64,000 bases of DNA from Plumapathes pennacea. Its lineage: Eukaryota > Cnidaria > Anthozoa > Antipatharia > Myriopathidae. The notes under the pieces are model-generated. The model was not told where the DNA came from. It was given only the letters and a program-made list of their open reading frames with translations, and searched no databases. This document shows, one piece after another, positions 11,801 to 23,500 of the stretch (position 1 is the first letter of the stretch; every line of letters begins with the position of its first letter). The DNA lies in the NCBI GenBank assembly GCA_964036295.1, contig OZ038471.1:3465001-3529000 (forward strand). Direction: 5' to 3'. A program made the position numbers and the translations under genes.

Positions 11801-13352
11801 ACTCTAACCCGGACGATCACAACCAACCTACTGTTCACACTCCTGGGTTCAAACCATTTGCTACGTTGCTTCAAACTACTGACATCTGTTTACCTGTGTT
11901 GAGAAAGTTGGTCCGTAACTAATCCCAAATGTCTTGATGCCCGCATCATTGAGAATCTTGACTGTGTAGTTCACTGGCATATCCCCATAATCGTTCATGT
12001 GGTTGTTGGCCAGGGTTATTATATCAAAGCCTGCAAAACTTAGAGTGAATGGCAAATTTGAAATCTATCACAGAGTAACTTGGGAGATAGACAAATGACG
12101 ATAACGTTATGATCACGTGTCAGCATTGTTACATAGACAGTAAATTGGGTGTATGGTTTTCGTGGAAAAATATACTCTGCTCATTGAATATGCACGCCGT
12201 ATAATGGACTTTTCTCTCCTGGAGATAATTAACTGAGATTTACAGATTATCTGTCCTCTGAAATATTGCTATAATTGGTTGTGATTTACAGTTTTGTACA
12301 ACAGTTCGTTCTTTTCATGCAGTCACTCTACGGATGAAATGGTTAATGACCAAAACCGAAACCCAGTTGTTAGAGTGATTAGCTTCAATTGAATTGTCAA
12401 ATCTCATTACAGATTGGGAGAATTTGTGAGTAAATGCGTAAGCCAATTCGATTATTCGATCATTGAGTCATATATCAAAAATGTATAGAGTTGGCCGCCA
12501 ATTTTATCACAAACTTCCAAAAATTTGATGACAGCAACCAATAGTAAGGGAGATAAACTTAGTGTTTTTCCTTTTTTTTCTCTGATATTTAGTGAAACCA
12601 ATAATTATGTTTATGGAATCAAGCGCCATACCTTAAAGAAGAAGCACTCTTTGTCTCTGCCTCCAGAAAAATAGAGGTTGGACCTTTGTCAGCCTTGTAT
12701 CTGAACATTTCCTCGGTGACAAATGGCGATTCACAGTTTGCAACAGCAATGTCCGCTTCTCTAACGTAAGGAGCTATCTGACGGAACGAGTCGTTGTAGG
12801 TGTGGTAGCGATGATTGACAAAATAACGAACAGGTCCATTAAAAGAGATGTCACCAGCAAATACGATGCTTACAGGGTCTTCACCTAAACGACAATTAAT
12901 GATAGATCAATAATATAACAGAAGAAACATCCGGAAATTAAGAGAGTTCATTTCAGCTTGAAGGTCAATTTGCCTTGACAAGCGCAAGAAACCTTATAAC
13001 ATGATACCTATTGGTATCACAAGTAAACCAATAGCACTTCCCGATGTTGAAAGGAGGTTTGAGACGTTTGCTTGTTATTGCTATCTATTGTTTAGTGTAA
13101 ATGCGCAAGTAAAGCCCCGTTTGGGCAGGGTTAATATTTAGATATATATAGTTGACGCCACAGAATACCCGACATCGAATAATTCCTTTTCATTTGCTGT
13201 TGTTTACTTACTTCATTGAAGCCAAATTCACTGAACCTCGAGTTTAGAATAGAGTTGGTCGTACCTTTTTTATCGTGCTTTGCCATGCAGTGAGACATTC
13301 CAATAACTACCATCATGATGTTCAGTTCCAGGAAAGGTTTCTTTAACATCAT
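8883..13352 (-). CDS. CapA/PGA_cap-like metallophosphatase gene C, complete, 7 exons
   Basis: Exons at 13352-13265, 12884-12632, 12038-11894, 11244-11077, 10410-10189, 9593-9481 and 9027-8883 join in frame to 377 codons plus stop. The leader exon contains several Met codons, so the exact start is open. All expected motifs are present: FAGDISFNG, LANNHMNDYG, FMHWGREY, GCHPHVLQ and SLGNF, followed by the conserved GCMPPTKASRLF exon and a C-terminal exon ending near CGPQDKACTESL. Compared with gene B the catalytic-type NNH is intact, so this is a good candidate for an active family member. The long 12632-12038 and 11894-11244 introns hold a TIR element at 11519-11825. Role in animals unknown. 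Confidence 0.85.
9786..9908. mobile_element. Fold-back element / long hairpin
   Basis: Two arms of about 55 bases starting ATGAGTTGCTCGTGCAAT and ending with its complement are separated by only a few bases around 'gtaccaaaatgtggtac'. The arms are nearly perfect complements and would form a long hairpin in DNA or RNA. It lies in the intron between exons 5 and 6 of CapA-like gene C. A diverged single arm is seen at about 57785-57860. Confidence 0.8.
10482..10697. mobile_element. MITE-like element, second copy of the 2131 family
   Basis: It starts AGGACCATGTTTACAAGACC, ends GGGTTCGTGTAAACAGGGCC, and carries a poly-T tract at about 10598-10628 in its centre. Its layout matches 2131-2346. It lies in the gene C intron before exon 5. 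Confidence 0.6.
10794..10942. mobile_element. Pogo/Tigger-like MITE (TACAGTAGAACCCTC)
   Basis: It begins TACAGTAGAACCCTCAGTTA, repeats 'tctcgaac' blocks, and ends with gttcgatatagcggagttgta, the inverted counterpart. Same style as 7773-7950. Confidence 0.6.
11519..11825. mobile_element. TIR element of ~305 bp in gene C intron 3
   Basis: The ends are inverted repeats of about 38 bp: TGGTTGGGATCATCCGGATT then agagtagtctccaggaaga on the left, with the reverse complement at 11786-11825. The inside contains 'gacgtttcgactccctgagtggaagtcatcttcagagtca', a block like those often seen at the 3' ends of Penelope-type retroelements. No reading frame of note. Confidence 0.75.
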
Positions 13353-13809
13353 TTTTATAGCTTAAGTATAGGCAGTGAAGACAGACGAAAGTTTGATTCG
13401 CGTGCCCTCGGTGGCTTCTCTGATGACAGGAAAGAACTGTTGTAGTCATTAGAACTGCAGGTAGTTCACAAGTTAGTGTTTTTTTTAATACGGGTACTTG
13501 TTTCTTACAGTACATGTTCGTCACCTCATGTTACTGAGCGCGCAGTTAAATCATGAACAATGTCAGAATGGCAGTGTAATCAAGTCTTAGAACGTTTCAT
13601 AGAATTTTTACCGAATGAAAACACCAAAAATATTAAGAAGACTATATCTACACTGCTGTTAGTCTGAACCTGACTCAGTCTCAGACCATCGCGGAAGCCA
13701 CTTCAAAAAACTCGATACGTTCAGATCCCGTGAAACAATTTCGTGTACTCTAAATAAGAAACTATTCATGACTCCCCCATGACTTAATACGATTCCAAAC
13801 CGTCAACTT

Positions 13810-14150
13810 TAGAGCCGTTTTTGCATGACCGTCGAAAGTAATCGTGTGATTGCTTTGGTTTTGCGTTTGCTACGCTTTCCGATTGGTCCTAACAAGTTTA
13901 GCAACATTCTTGGCCTATCAAGTGCTAAAGCAAAACCGATATTGCGATATTCTCACGCAAGAAAGCAAGTCGCGATGGCGTCTTCTCGCACTACTGATAC
14001 GTTTGTACTAAAAACAATCGCAATTACTTGATTTTGGTTTTAGTTTTGCTCGGACTTCCAATTTGTCTGATGTGTTTTTGCTTGCCTCATTGACTGGCTC
14101 TGCGATTGCTTTGGTTTTGGTTTTCGACAGTCATCCGAAAAGCACTCTAT
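13810..14150. mobile_element. MITE, second full copy of the 7471 family
   Basis: It starts TAGAGCCGTTTTTGCATGAC and ends in the complementary TTTTCGACAGTCATCCGAAA plus agcactcta. It lies upstream of gene C and downstream of the 32-bp satellite and gene D. Confidence 0.7.
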
Positions 14151-14195
14151 TACCAAATGAAAGCATCGCAGACATGATGACCTAATGTTGTTACA

Positions 14196-14482
14196 GTCAA
14201 CTCCCCTCTAAGACGGACACTGTGACGTAATCGCTTAAGGCCCGGATGTAAAATCACGAAGTTCTCTTCGCACGGTTTACATTCGCGACTAGAGGTTGAG
14301 GCGAATCTCTTTAAAGCGTGTCTTTACAGACACCTCTCTACGTCGGGCACCTGGTTGGAGCTCCCCCTGCCTGCAGTCATTTACTCAAGCTGAATTCTCT
14401 CTTTAAGACGGACACCTCTCTAAAACGGACACAGTTGGGGCTGGTCCCGAGGGTGTCCGTCTTAGACGGAGTGGGCTGTATT
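14196..14482. repeat. GTCCGYCTTAGAGAG-type dispersed repeat
   Basis: It starts 'cagtcaactcccctctaagacgg' and contains repeated 'cacctctct(a/c)..cggacac' blocks, as at 4281-4540. The plus-strand frames here have no family signature. Confidence 0.5.
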
Positions 14483-14799
14483 CCTCACTGTCGATCAGAC
14501 TACCGCAAGCAGGAATATAAAATTCGATGAACTGCAGTCTTTCTAATTCTCGTCATTCCGTTTACAATGCAAACATCAAAGAAACTTTTCTTGCACATAA
14601 AACACTCGAAACCGAGGGACATTCGCAAAACGACCAACCAACATCACAACTTGGCTTCCTCCCAGTCTCCTACTCAGCTAAAACATTGCCGTTGGCCAAA
14701 ACCGTGAAATAAGATTGTCACGCATTTGAGAAATTTATGAAACACAGACAAATAGTAACACTCACGTTACCGTAGCCTCAGTGTCATTCCTTTATTCAG

Positions 14800-15467
14800 T
14801 TTCGACTATCTGAAGCATAATTTCAGCATAATTTCGACTGTCTGAAGCATAATTTCAGCATAATTTCGACTGTCTGAAGCATAATTTCAGCATAATTTCG
14901 ACTGTCTGAAGCATAATTTCAGCATAATTTCGACTGTCTGAAGCATAATTTCAGCATAATTTCGACTGTCTGAAGCATAATTTCAGCATAATTTCGACTA
15001 TCTGAAGCATAATTTCAGCATAATTTCGACTGTCTGAAGCATAATTTCAGCATAATTTCGACTGTCTGAAGCATAATTTCAGCATAATTTCGACTGTCTG
15101 AAGCATAATTTCAGCATAATTTCGACTGTCTGAAGCATAATTTCAGCATAATTTCGACTGTCTGAAGCATAATTTCAGCATAATTTCGACTGTCTGAAGC
15201 ATAATTTCAGCATAATTTCGACTGTCTGAAGCATAATTTCAGCATAATTTCGACTGTCTGAAGCATAATTTCAGCATAATTTCGACTGTCTGAAGCATAA
15301 TTTCAGCATAATTTCGACTGTCTGAAGCATAATTTCAGCATAATTTCGACTGTCTGAAGCATAATTTCAGCATAATTTCGACTGTCTGAAGCATAATTTC
15401 AGCATAATTTCGACTGTCTGAAGCATAATTTCAGCATAATTTCGACTGTCTGAAGCATAATTTTAGT
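14800..15467. repeat. 32-bp satellite, about 20.8 copies
   Basis: The unit is TTTCGACTGTCTGAAGCATA followed by ATTTCAGCATAA, repeated head to tail with almost no divergence. Only the first and seventh units read 'actatc' instead of 'actgtc', and the last, partial unit has a changed end. The unit itself contains two tandem 'gcataatttc' halves. The array ends about 130 bp from the stop codon of CapA-like gene D. Confidence 0.97.
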
Positions 15468-15599
15468 ATAGAACAAAACTTGTAATTTACGTCGTCAACA
15501 GTCTTGTTTCTATCTAAGGGCCGTTTCAAACGTCGAATGAGCAAAAGCTGTTGTGTCAGCTAAATTACATTGTATTCGACTGTGGAGTTGCCTTTATTG

Positions 15600-18500
15600 C
15601 TATAGGCATTTCATACACGCTTCGTCGTTTGGTCCGCAGACCTCTATCCACTTTGCTCCTTCTATTGGTTTGGGTTGCAGACATTTAATACTTGGATTGA
15701 ACTCAATTGACAAGGGGAGATAGTCTGCCTTCACAACTCCTTTCCTGTGAAATAAAACGCACATATATTGGTTGCTGCAGAGTACCACGTGACTGATCAG
15801 AGTGTCATTCAAATTCACGATTAATGTGTTGTGGCAGAAAATGCAAGGTTTTCAAACAATTGTCGAAATTTGATGTGAGATTGCTTCTGTTTTGCGTTAG
15901 GCACGACTTTTTCTAAAAGTCTTACAAAGAACTTTAAAAAGTTCTCGGCCAATCAAGAGCAAGACAAAACAATTAAAGATAATTTTTCTTGGCCAATCAT
16001 TTTTTCTTTCTTTGACACCCCTAGTTAAAATGAGGTTTCCAAAGTTAAAAACCAAGTACTCTAGATCTGGTAACCGTAATTAGGTCATGAAATGCACCGA
16101 CAAAACCAATACACAAGTCATGAAAACTTTGCAAAGTTGTTAACTTAATTGTTTTTGCACTGATTTGTGTTTGCTTATTATAGAGGAGTTTTTATTGCAC
16201 GTCAGTGCTACCATCAACTTTGAAAATTCCATAAAACTTACCTGTTGATCCAAACGCGAAACAATCTACTGGCTTTAGTCGGCGCCATGCATCCCGCAAT
16301 ACTCTTCTCGTAGAACTCAACGCGTTTGGTATTCTGGGGACGTTTCAAATACTGTAAAATACACAAAAGTTTACATTTTCTTGTTGGATGTGCTGTAAAA
16401 TTATGTTTATCAGTTATCTTAATCATCTTAAATCTCTTGATATAAGAAGGTTAACAAACCACAAGAAGTGAATTGATAAATCCAAAGTAGTTTTAACGTA
16501 AAAGCAACTGTATAGTTAATGAAATATTAGTGCAAAAAGCGATCCTCTTATTCACTGGACTTACGTTGTATCACCGCAATATTCCAAATAGCGCAACTAC
16601 TGTAAAGTACTTAATTTTCAGATGCCTGAGAAACATAACGTCAAAACGTACGACAGCCACGCGACAAAGGAAAACTTACATTTCCGGGAATGTACAAAGG
16701 AAACAAGAAGTTTCCCAGACTGAAGGCCACCACCTGGTTGCCACGGTGATAGTGTGGCTGTAAAACGTGTGAATGACATCCAATGATCACGTGAGCTCCA
16801 AGTGACGTCAGTTCTTTCGCCATTTTCACATCACTTGTAAGTGGTTCCAAAAAATATTCTCTTCCCCAGTGCATGAACACAATTACGACATTCACTCGGT
16901 TCTGAAATATCAGCCCGTATCAGTATTCACAATATTTCACAGTTCACCACTGAGCCATTTCCGAGATGCATGTTGCCTCTGTTTCAAAACGAGGGTTAGT
17001 GTTGTGAATGAAAAAAAAAGTTTGATTTGCACGAACATAAGAACACTTCGAGAGAAAGTCATTTTCATAAGAAGGTTTTGCACTTTTGAAATAAAAGCAA
17101 CAGGAATCTCGGGAATGGCTTATCTGAGGTCCAATTGTCCTGCAATCATTCCAGAATTCTGTGAATTGGATTCGAGTTTAAAGTTAACCTACTAGGCGCG
17201 GGAACGGTCGAGGACTGACCTTCAATTTCTTGATATCTCTAGTGGCGTCCTCATATCGATAAATTGCAGGTCCAGCGTTGTATCGACTCCGAAGTTCTTC
17301 GCAGTCAGTGTTCGCAGGATTTACTTTAACTAAACAATAAGCGAGGAAACCTATTTTCACTTCTTTCACTTCCATGATGACAGGATCCTGCAACGACGAG
17401 AGTGTACGAACAACAACGTCAGTTGGCAGTGACTTTTAGGTCGTGTTTTATTAGGACCAACCGTTTGAACATAAACTGGTTTTGATTAAAGCGGTTGAAG
17501 TGTACCAATAGAACTCATTTCAACCGTTTTCGAGTGAAAAACTTGAAAACACGGCAGTACACTTGGTACCATCGTTTTTAACTGTTTCAACCGGGTTCAT
17601 TCAAGTGGGTCGCGAAAGTTGATCAACCAAACCAACCGGAAGTGGTTGACTCCTAACAAAACACCTAAAAAACCCAAACGAACCCAACCAATTAAATATG
17701 GTTGGTGCTAATAGAATGATTTTCTCGTACTGTACCTGAGGTGCAAACGTTGGTCCGTAAGTGATCCCAAAAGTCTTGATGCCCGCATTGTTGAGACTCT
17801 TGACTGTGAAATTCACTGACGCATCTCCAAAATCGTTAATGTGGTTGTTGGCGAGGGTAACCAGGTCAAAACCCGCATAACTTAGGTTCACGAAAAAAAA
17901 AAAAATGAATGAACTATTATGTAGATGTTTTTACTCCCTGGGCAAAAATTATTAGGGCAGTATATTCTCGTCCTTTTTTATGTTTCTATCTGTATTGGAA
18001 TATGGCTACTTCGAGAATATAGCCAAACACGCTGCATCTTCTGGAGGAACAACAAACTCCCTCAAAGACGGACACTACCGGGACCATCTCCAACTGTCCG
18101 TTTTAGAGAGGTGTCTGTCTTAAAGAGAGTTCAGTTAGAATAAATGACTGAAGAAACCGCAGGGACCGCTCCTACCAGGTGTCCGTCCGTTAAGAGGAAG
18201 TCGACTGCCCTTGATTCAAATTAATGATGCGGCCGGACTGAATTCCTGAAAATGTTCAGTTCTTATACCAAATGAAAAGCAATACCTTAAAGAAGAAGCG
18301 CTCTTGGCATCTGCCCTCAGGTATATTGCTGAAGTTGACCCCTTGTCAGCCTTATGTTTGAACATTTTCTTGGTGACAAATGGCAATTCACAGTTTGCAA
18401 CAGCGATGTCCGCTTCTCTAACGTAAGGAGCTATCTTACGGAATGAGTCGTTGTAAGTGTGGTAGCCATGCTGGACGTAATAACGAACAGGTCCATCAAA

Positions 18501-19044
18501 GCCGATGTCACCAACAAATACGATGCTCACAGGCCCTTCACCCAAACGGATCGATAATATAACGGATAGATTGATAATATAACGGAGTAAATATTTCATT
18601 TCAAGGACTTGAGAGCGCTCAATTCAGCTTGAAAGACAAGCTGGTTGCCGTGACAAGCGCAACATGTTATTAATATGTAAAGATCACAAGTAGACGTTTA
18701 GCTTCAATGTGATCGATTTATGGTGGCTTTAGTCCATTGTATTTCGGATTCATCTACAATTCGTCGCTAGACAAATTATGTCCATTCTTATCTCTTATAA
18801 TGAACACTATATAATTATGCTATGTGTACATATACGAGCTGCTACAGGTTTGCAACACATGCACTGGGCCATAAGTATTCAGTAATTATATATATGAGTA
18901 ATATATCTTACACTAAAGTTGATTAATGTCGCTTAGAATAAAGTATCAATGGGGTATACCTTCTTTGACGTGCTTTGCCACGAGATAAGATACTCCCACA
19001 AATAGCATGAATGTTATTGCAAGGAGAATTTTTCCACACAGCAT
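15600..19044 (-). CDS. CapA/PGA_cap-like metallophosphatase gene D, complete, 7 exons
   Basis: Exons at 19044-18960, 18535-18286, 17880-17736, 17387-17220, 16901-16680, 16351-16242 and 15744-15600 join in frame to 374 codons plus stop. Exon 1 is a hydrophobic leader ending AKHVKEG. The domain motifs are FVGDIGFDG, LANNHINDFG, FMHWGREY, GCHSHVLQ and SLGNF, then GCMAPTKASRLF and the C-terminal CGPNDEACMKC. Gene D is the first gene of the minus-strand array. The exon 2 acceptor seems to have moved: where gene C has TTTAG|GTGAAG, here the AG is mutated to GG and the next in-frame AG, six bases on, can serve. An in-frame upstream ATG in the same exon could be an alternative start. Family firm, function unknown. 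Confidence 0.85.
17438..17667. mobile_element. Probable MITE in gene D intron 3
   Basis: The left end AGGTCGTGTTTTATTAGGAC and the right end 'gactcctaacaaaacacct' are imperfect inverted repeats; the interior is rich in 'aaccg/cggtt' blocks. Non-coding. Confidence 0.45.
18050..18210. repeat. GTCCGYCTTAGAGAG-type dispersed repeat, third copy
   Basis: It has blocks 'caaagacggacac', 'tgtccgttttagagaggtgtctgtcttaaagagagttcagtt' and a terminal 'ggaagtcgactg', as in the other two copies. It lies in gene D between exons 2 and 3. Confidence 0.5.
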
Positions 19045-20554
19045 TCTGTCATTCACTTCTGTCAAGTACGCGGTTGGCAGCTTTATCCTCTGAATTGGTT
19101 TTCAAAGTTACCGGCAATTTAAAACTTAATATGCTAATAACAGCGGCTGATGCAATTTTCGTTTCTTAATGAAAAGTCTCAGGACAAGAGGACTTTTTTT
19201 ATGGACTCGCGGTGTCAAATGTCAAATTTGCGGGTGGGAAACTACCCCGCACTCACGCTACTTATGTTTCAATAAAGAGCAGGACCTAACAATGTAGAGA
19301 CAGAGTAGGAAATACCCACAATTGTTCAAAGTATGATTACGCTAATCCAGTGCTAGATCTATACTCTTTGTTTTAAGAATGGAAATAAGAGGGGTTTTTT
19401 TTCGCTCACAAAACGATTTCCAAGCTACTTTTTGAGTTGCTGAAACACGTGCACTTTTTTAGATAATAGTCTTTTTAAAGATAACTTAAAAATTGTTAAA
19501 ACTTTGCAGTTTGTTGGCCAGAAGCATAAGAGAAGGAATTGAACCGAGCTTTGAACACTCCAGGAGGTAAAACTATTTGGTTGTTCGTGTGTGTATTTCG
19601 TTGCCATCTATTATGCAACACCATCTAGCGCTTACCGACTATATACTCTTGTCTATTTTTCTTAGGCAGATTTACACATTTTAATTGATAGTCAGTACTA
19701 GCTCTGGTAATGTTTTTAAATCGTATTAAAACTTAAAATATAACAATTCAATTATCTGGAGGAACTAAAAACATAAAGACTAAACGGGAAGTCACTATTA
19801 CAGTCGAGTACCTGCCCACAGTGGTTAAAAAAAGAAAACAGGTAATTAGCGGATTAACGTTACCAACGGATCGTTAATTAGAGTGAATAACCAGGTACAC
19901 TGGCTGCACATAGAGTCGATACCTAGACGACTTGCACTCTGTACATTGGCACGTTTTCAATTTCGTTACCTTAGCGTGAAAGCAGCCAGACAAATGAATT
20001 GGAAATTTAACTCTGAACCTTAACTTGTTGACTTGGCACTAACGGCCAACTAAAGGGCCCGGTCGCACTAGGAAGTTTAGTCGATAGTAACTCAGCATCG
20101 AGAGCAATAGGACGGTTACTTCAATGTTTGGTAGCAAGTTGCTGACATGTTTCTGGTTACAAACGCTGTTTGCACTTCAAATAATGCAATTGTCGATATC
20201 AATGTCGTTAAAGTTACGAATGCTACCGGAGCCTAAGATACAAAAGATAATTTGCTCACCCGGGGGTTGTAAAGTTCTTACTTTTGAAACAGTTTTAATG
20301 CAGTTGCTAGTAATCAGAACAACAGAATTTATTTTAGCGCTACAACGGATAAAATAATTGCGTTTGGATCCAACGTGGCTGACACATTTGGATAAACGCG
20401 ATACGAGGAGTGCAAACTAAGGCATATGGGATTCCTATTCCTGATTATGTTTTTTTTTTTTTTTTTTTGGGGGGGGGGGGAGAGGGGCAGGGCGTCAATT
20501 GGCTGATTAACTGATCCCTGATCATAAGAAAGCAGTTCAGCGCTTGTAAATGTT
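19045..20554. other. Gap between CapA gene D start and the receptor 3' end
   Basis: No supported gene. The first part should hold the gene D promoter. A homopolymer T then G run lies at about 20450-20481. A 'gggcccggtcgcac' block at about 20056 resembles a transposon end, but I found no partner. The short frames at 19425-19607 and 20124-20357 have no recognisable content. Confidence 0.5.
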
Positions 20555-23500
20555 CTAAGGGATCACGTTCAAGTACTGTTCTTCTTCCAGTTCTTCTGTC
20601 TTCTGTGAGACGACAATCTCGTAGTACGTCGAAGTCTGAACGGGAGTGGACGAATTCTCTACCACTTTTTCTTGAATGCCATTTTTGTTTGTGGAGTGAT
20701 CCAAAGAGTGATACCTCTGTTCTTCGACGTTATGAAGGTCTTCATACACTTTAGTTTTGAAGTTGAGGCCTTCCACTGGTAAAGCCTCAGAGTACACGGC
20801 TGCGGGTTTGTTTACCTCGCCGCCGGCCCTTTTGCTGTCTGTCTGTTGGTCTGTCTTCCTTGTCAGTGAGTGAGGCACCAGCTGGCATTGTTTTTCTTTA
20901 CCATGGAGGAAAATTTTGTGACAGGACCGCCCGACGGTTATTTTGATAAGAATCAGAAGAAGAACGAGTACTGAAGCAGAGAGGACGCCTGTGGTGCAGT
21001 AAAAGGGGAGGAGCTTTCTTTTCAACAATGCTGATAAGTTGGCTGAAAGGATTATAAAAACAAGAGGAAAAGCCTTAGTAAACTCATATAAAGAGACAGG
21101 TATATAGACATCAGACGATATACTGAATAGATTACGTAGATAAGTAGTATTTAGCTAAAATGCAGGGAATGACAATCGTGTGACTTTAGCAAGCAGTAGC
21201 TAAATAGCTAAATGGTAGATGGTAAGAATCCTTGCACCTCCATTCTGGTAGATAGAGTAGCGCGACTAAATAGATAAAGGTGTAGCTAATATATTTGAAA
21301 GCTATGATGGAGATAGAACCGGTAACAGAACAAGAGAGAGAGAGAGAGAGAGAGAAAATATATATTGAGCACTTTTAGGACTGATTTACCAGGCAACAGA
21401 CGATTCAACTGTCACATCTCTCTGTATTAATAACACTCTTTCCTCTCGAACTCTTTACACTATAAGCAGAGGTGCAGTTTCAACAAACCTTCAATTTTCC
21501 TTGTGATCTTAATCGTCTTTCGTGCTACACCGGCCCTATTACGAACTTCGCACTTGTAATAACCAAAGTCGTCTTGACTTTTAAGAGTGATCACCAGCAC
21601 CTGAGCAGACGAGTGGTTTGAAAGAAGGACTCCATCCTTAAACCACGTGTAGTACAGGACGCGGCTATTGTTGTTAACATCGCAAAGTAAACTCACTTCC
21701 TGGCCAATTGTTCTTAAGATTTCGTTATCCACGGAAGAGAGGAGTACATTTCTGACTACTGGAGGCCCTGGTTAAAGAAGAATGGTATGTGAATTATGTT
21801 ATTCATCAGAGAAAACTATTTAGTGTAAGTTAAAGAGCACATTTTTTTAAGTTTACAGACCGAGGCAGACGAACTACGAATATGATAAATAACGTGTAAT
21901 ACAGGAAAAAATAACTAATCCTAAACCACAGTCATCTTACATCCTTCTGTATTCTTGTGCCTTTGGCTGAATTTGTTTCAAATGCTATTTCAAAAAAAGT
22001 TTCGAACAAAAGGATTTTACTTTGTTGTCAGCCTATTTATCCGCTTCAATCCTCGAAGACAAATTTACAACAGCAATTACGTATTGTAGAAAGAGTATGC
22101 TATATAGCCTTTGCATATATCAAAAAAAAAAAAAAATCATAACTGGCCTAACTTCAAAATCGCAAGATGGACACCCTTAATAATTTTGTCCGGTAAAACT
22201 GACTGCCTCAGCTTACAACTTTGTTACAATTTCCTGAGCCGCAACACTTTCACACTTACCCTCCACGTGTACAAGTCCAACATCTTTACTGGGTCCTTCA
22301 TCATTTCCATCTTTGCAATTGTTTCCTAGCGTGCGATACAGCTGAAAAAGAGTGAAATGTTCGTGAAGTTATCGTGGTATGATGGTTGCATGTAGAATAC
22401 AGAAACGACACAAACGCACACATGCAATTTTTTTTACATGTATGTACTTTATATGTACACTGTACAGTTATATGTGTTATAGTTGGATGTGTATTAGTAT
22501 GGACTATGTGCATGTGTACCTAGCTTTATGTATAAGTATGCTGTAGTGTGTGTATGTAAGATTAATGGCTGTAGAGGTGATCGTTTTCTGTTTACATTTT
22601 TTTCTGAATAGAATATAAATTTTGATTACCAACCCTGATTTTATGATTTCCTGGTTCATAAGGAATTTCCACTTCAACGCTAAAATTATTTCTACAATCG
22701 ATTGTTCGTCCATACACGACAGGTGTGATGTTGGTGCTGTTGCTACCAGCAGTAACACAGAGAACACGTCTGCAGTCATCACAAGCCAGCGGAGTTCTGC
22801 TGCAGAAGTCGTAGTAACCTGTTGTGGTAAAACGAGTTTGATGGCAATGGATTGTTAAATTGCTTTCGGGGCCCCAAAAGTAACGTATCGATCCGAATGT
22901 CGACGACTTTGGTTTCGTAATAAGCTGTTCAAAGGCTTTACGTGCAGAATCAAACAAGTTTCTTTGGCTGGTTTTATAACAATCAACACAACCTCGTAGG
23001 AAGACTCTGACTAATATATCAGAATAAAATTTCACGTCTTTAAGAGATGAAAGTTTTACTAAATAGTTTACATACACCTCCGTAATTAGTGTAACATTTA
23101 TTAGTATATACCACACAAGTGAATAGTGCTTTTCGCGCGCTCTGATTGGCTTCTCAATCTCGGAATATCAAGTACTATTCACCTCCCGGTGGCTTCCGGT
23201 AAAACAAAATGGCGCGCGAACCCAATTTTTGCCCACTTTTGTTGGAAATAAAATAGCTATTTGGGAGTTGGCTATTAAACTTGTGTGGTATATACTAAAA
23301 CAATTATACGAACGTCCCTGTACGTACCGGCCAAAAAGGTCACCCTACCTTCTCATGAAAGTGTTTATATCAGTATGTATTATGGAGTGCATTATTAAGC
23401 CCCATGCACACGAGCAAGTTTTCTATGACAAATTTTCTGTGACAAATGATTTGCCCGTGTGTACGGTCGAGCAACTTTTTTTTCACAAGCTTTTTGACAA

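Noticed and set aside
14800-15467. Possible CRISPR array
   Set aside because: The 32-bp units are head to tail without unique spacers, in a eukaryotic genome; it is a satellite.
22301-22329. Alternative acceptor CAG|CTG for receptor exon 7
   Set aside because: It would put the exon out of phase with its neighbours; the AG five codons later (GCTAG|GAAAC) keeps phase 1-1 and an open frame.
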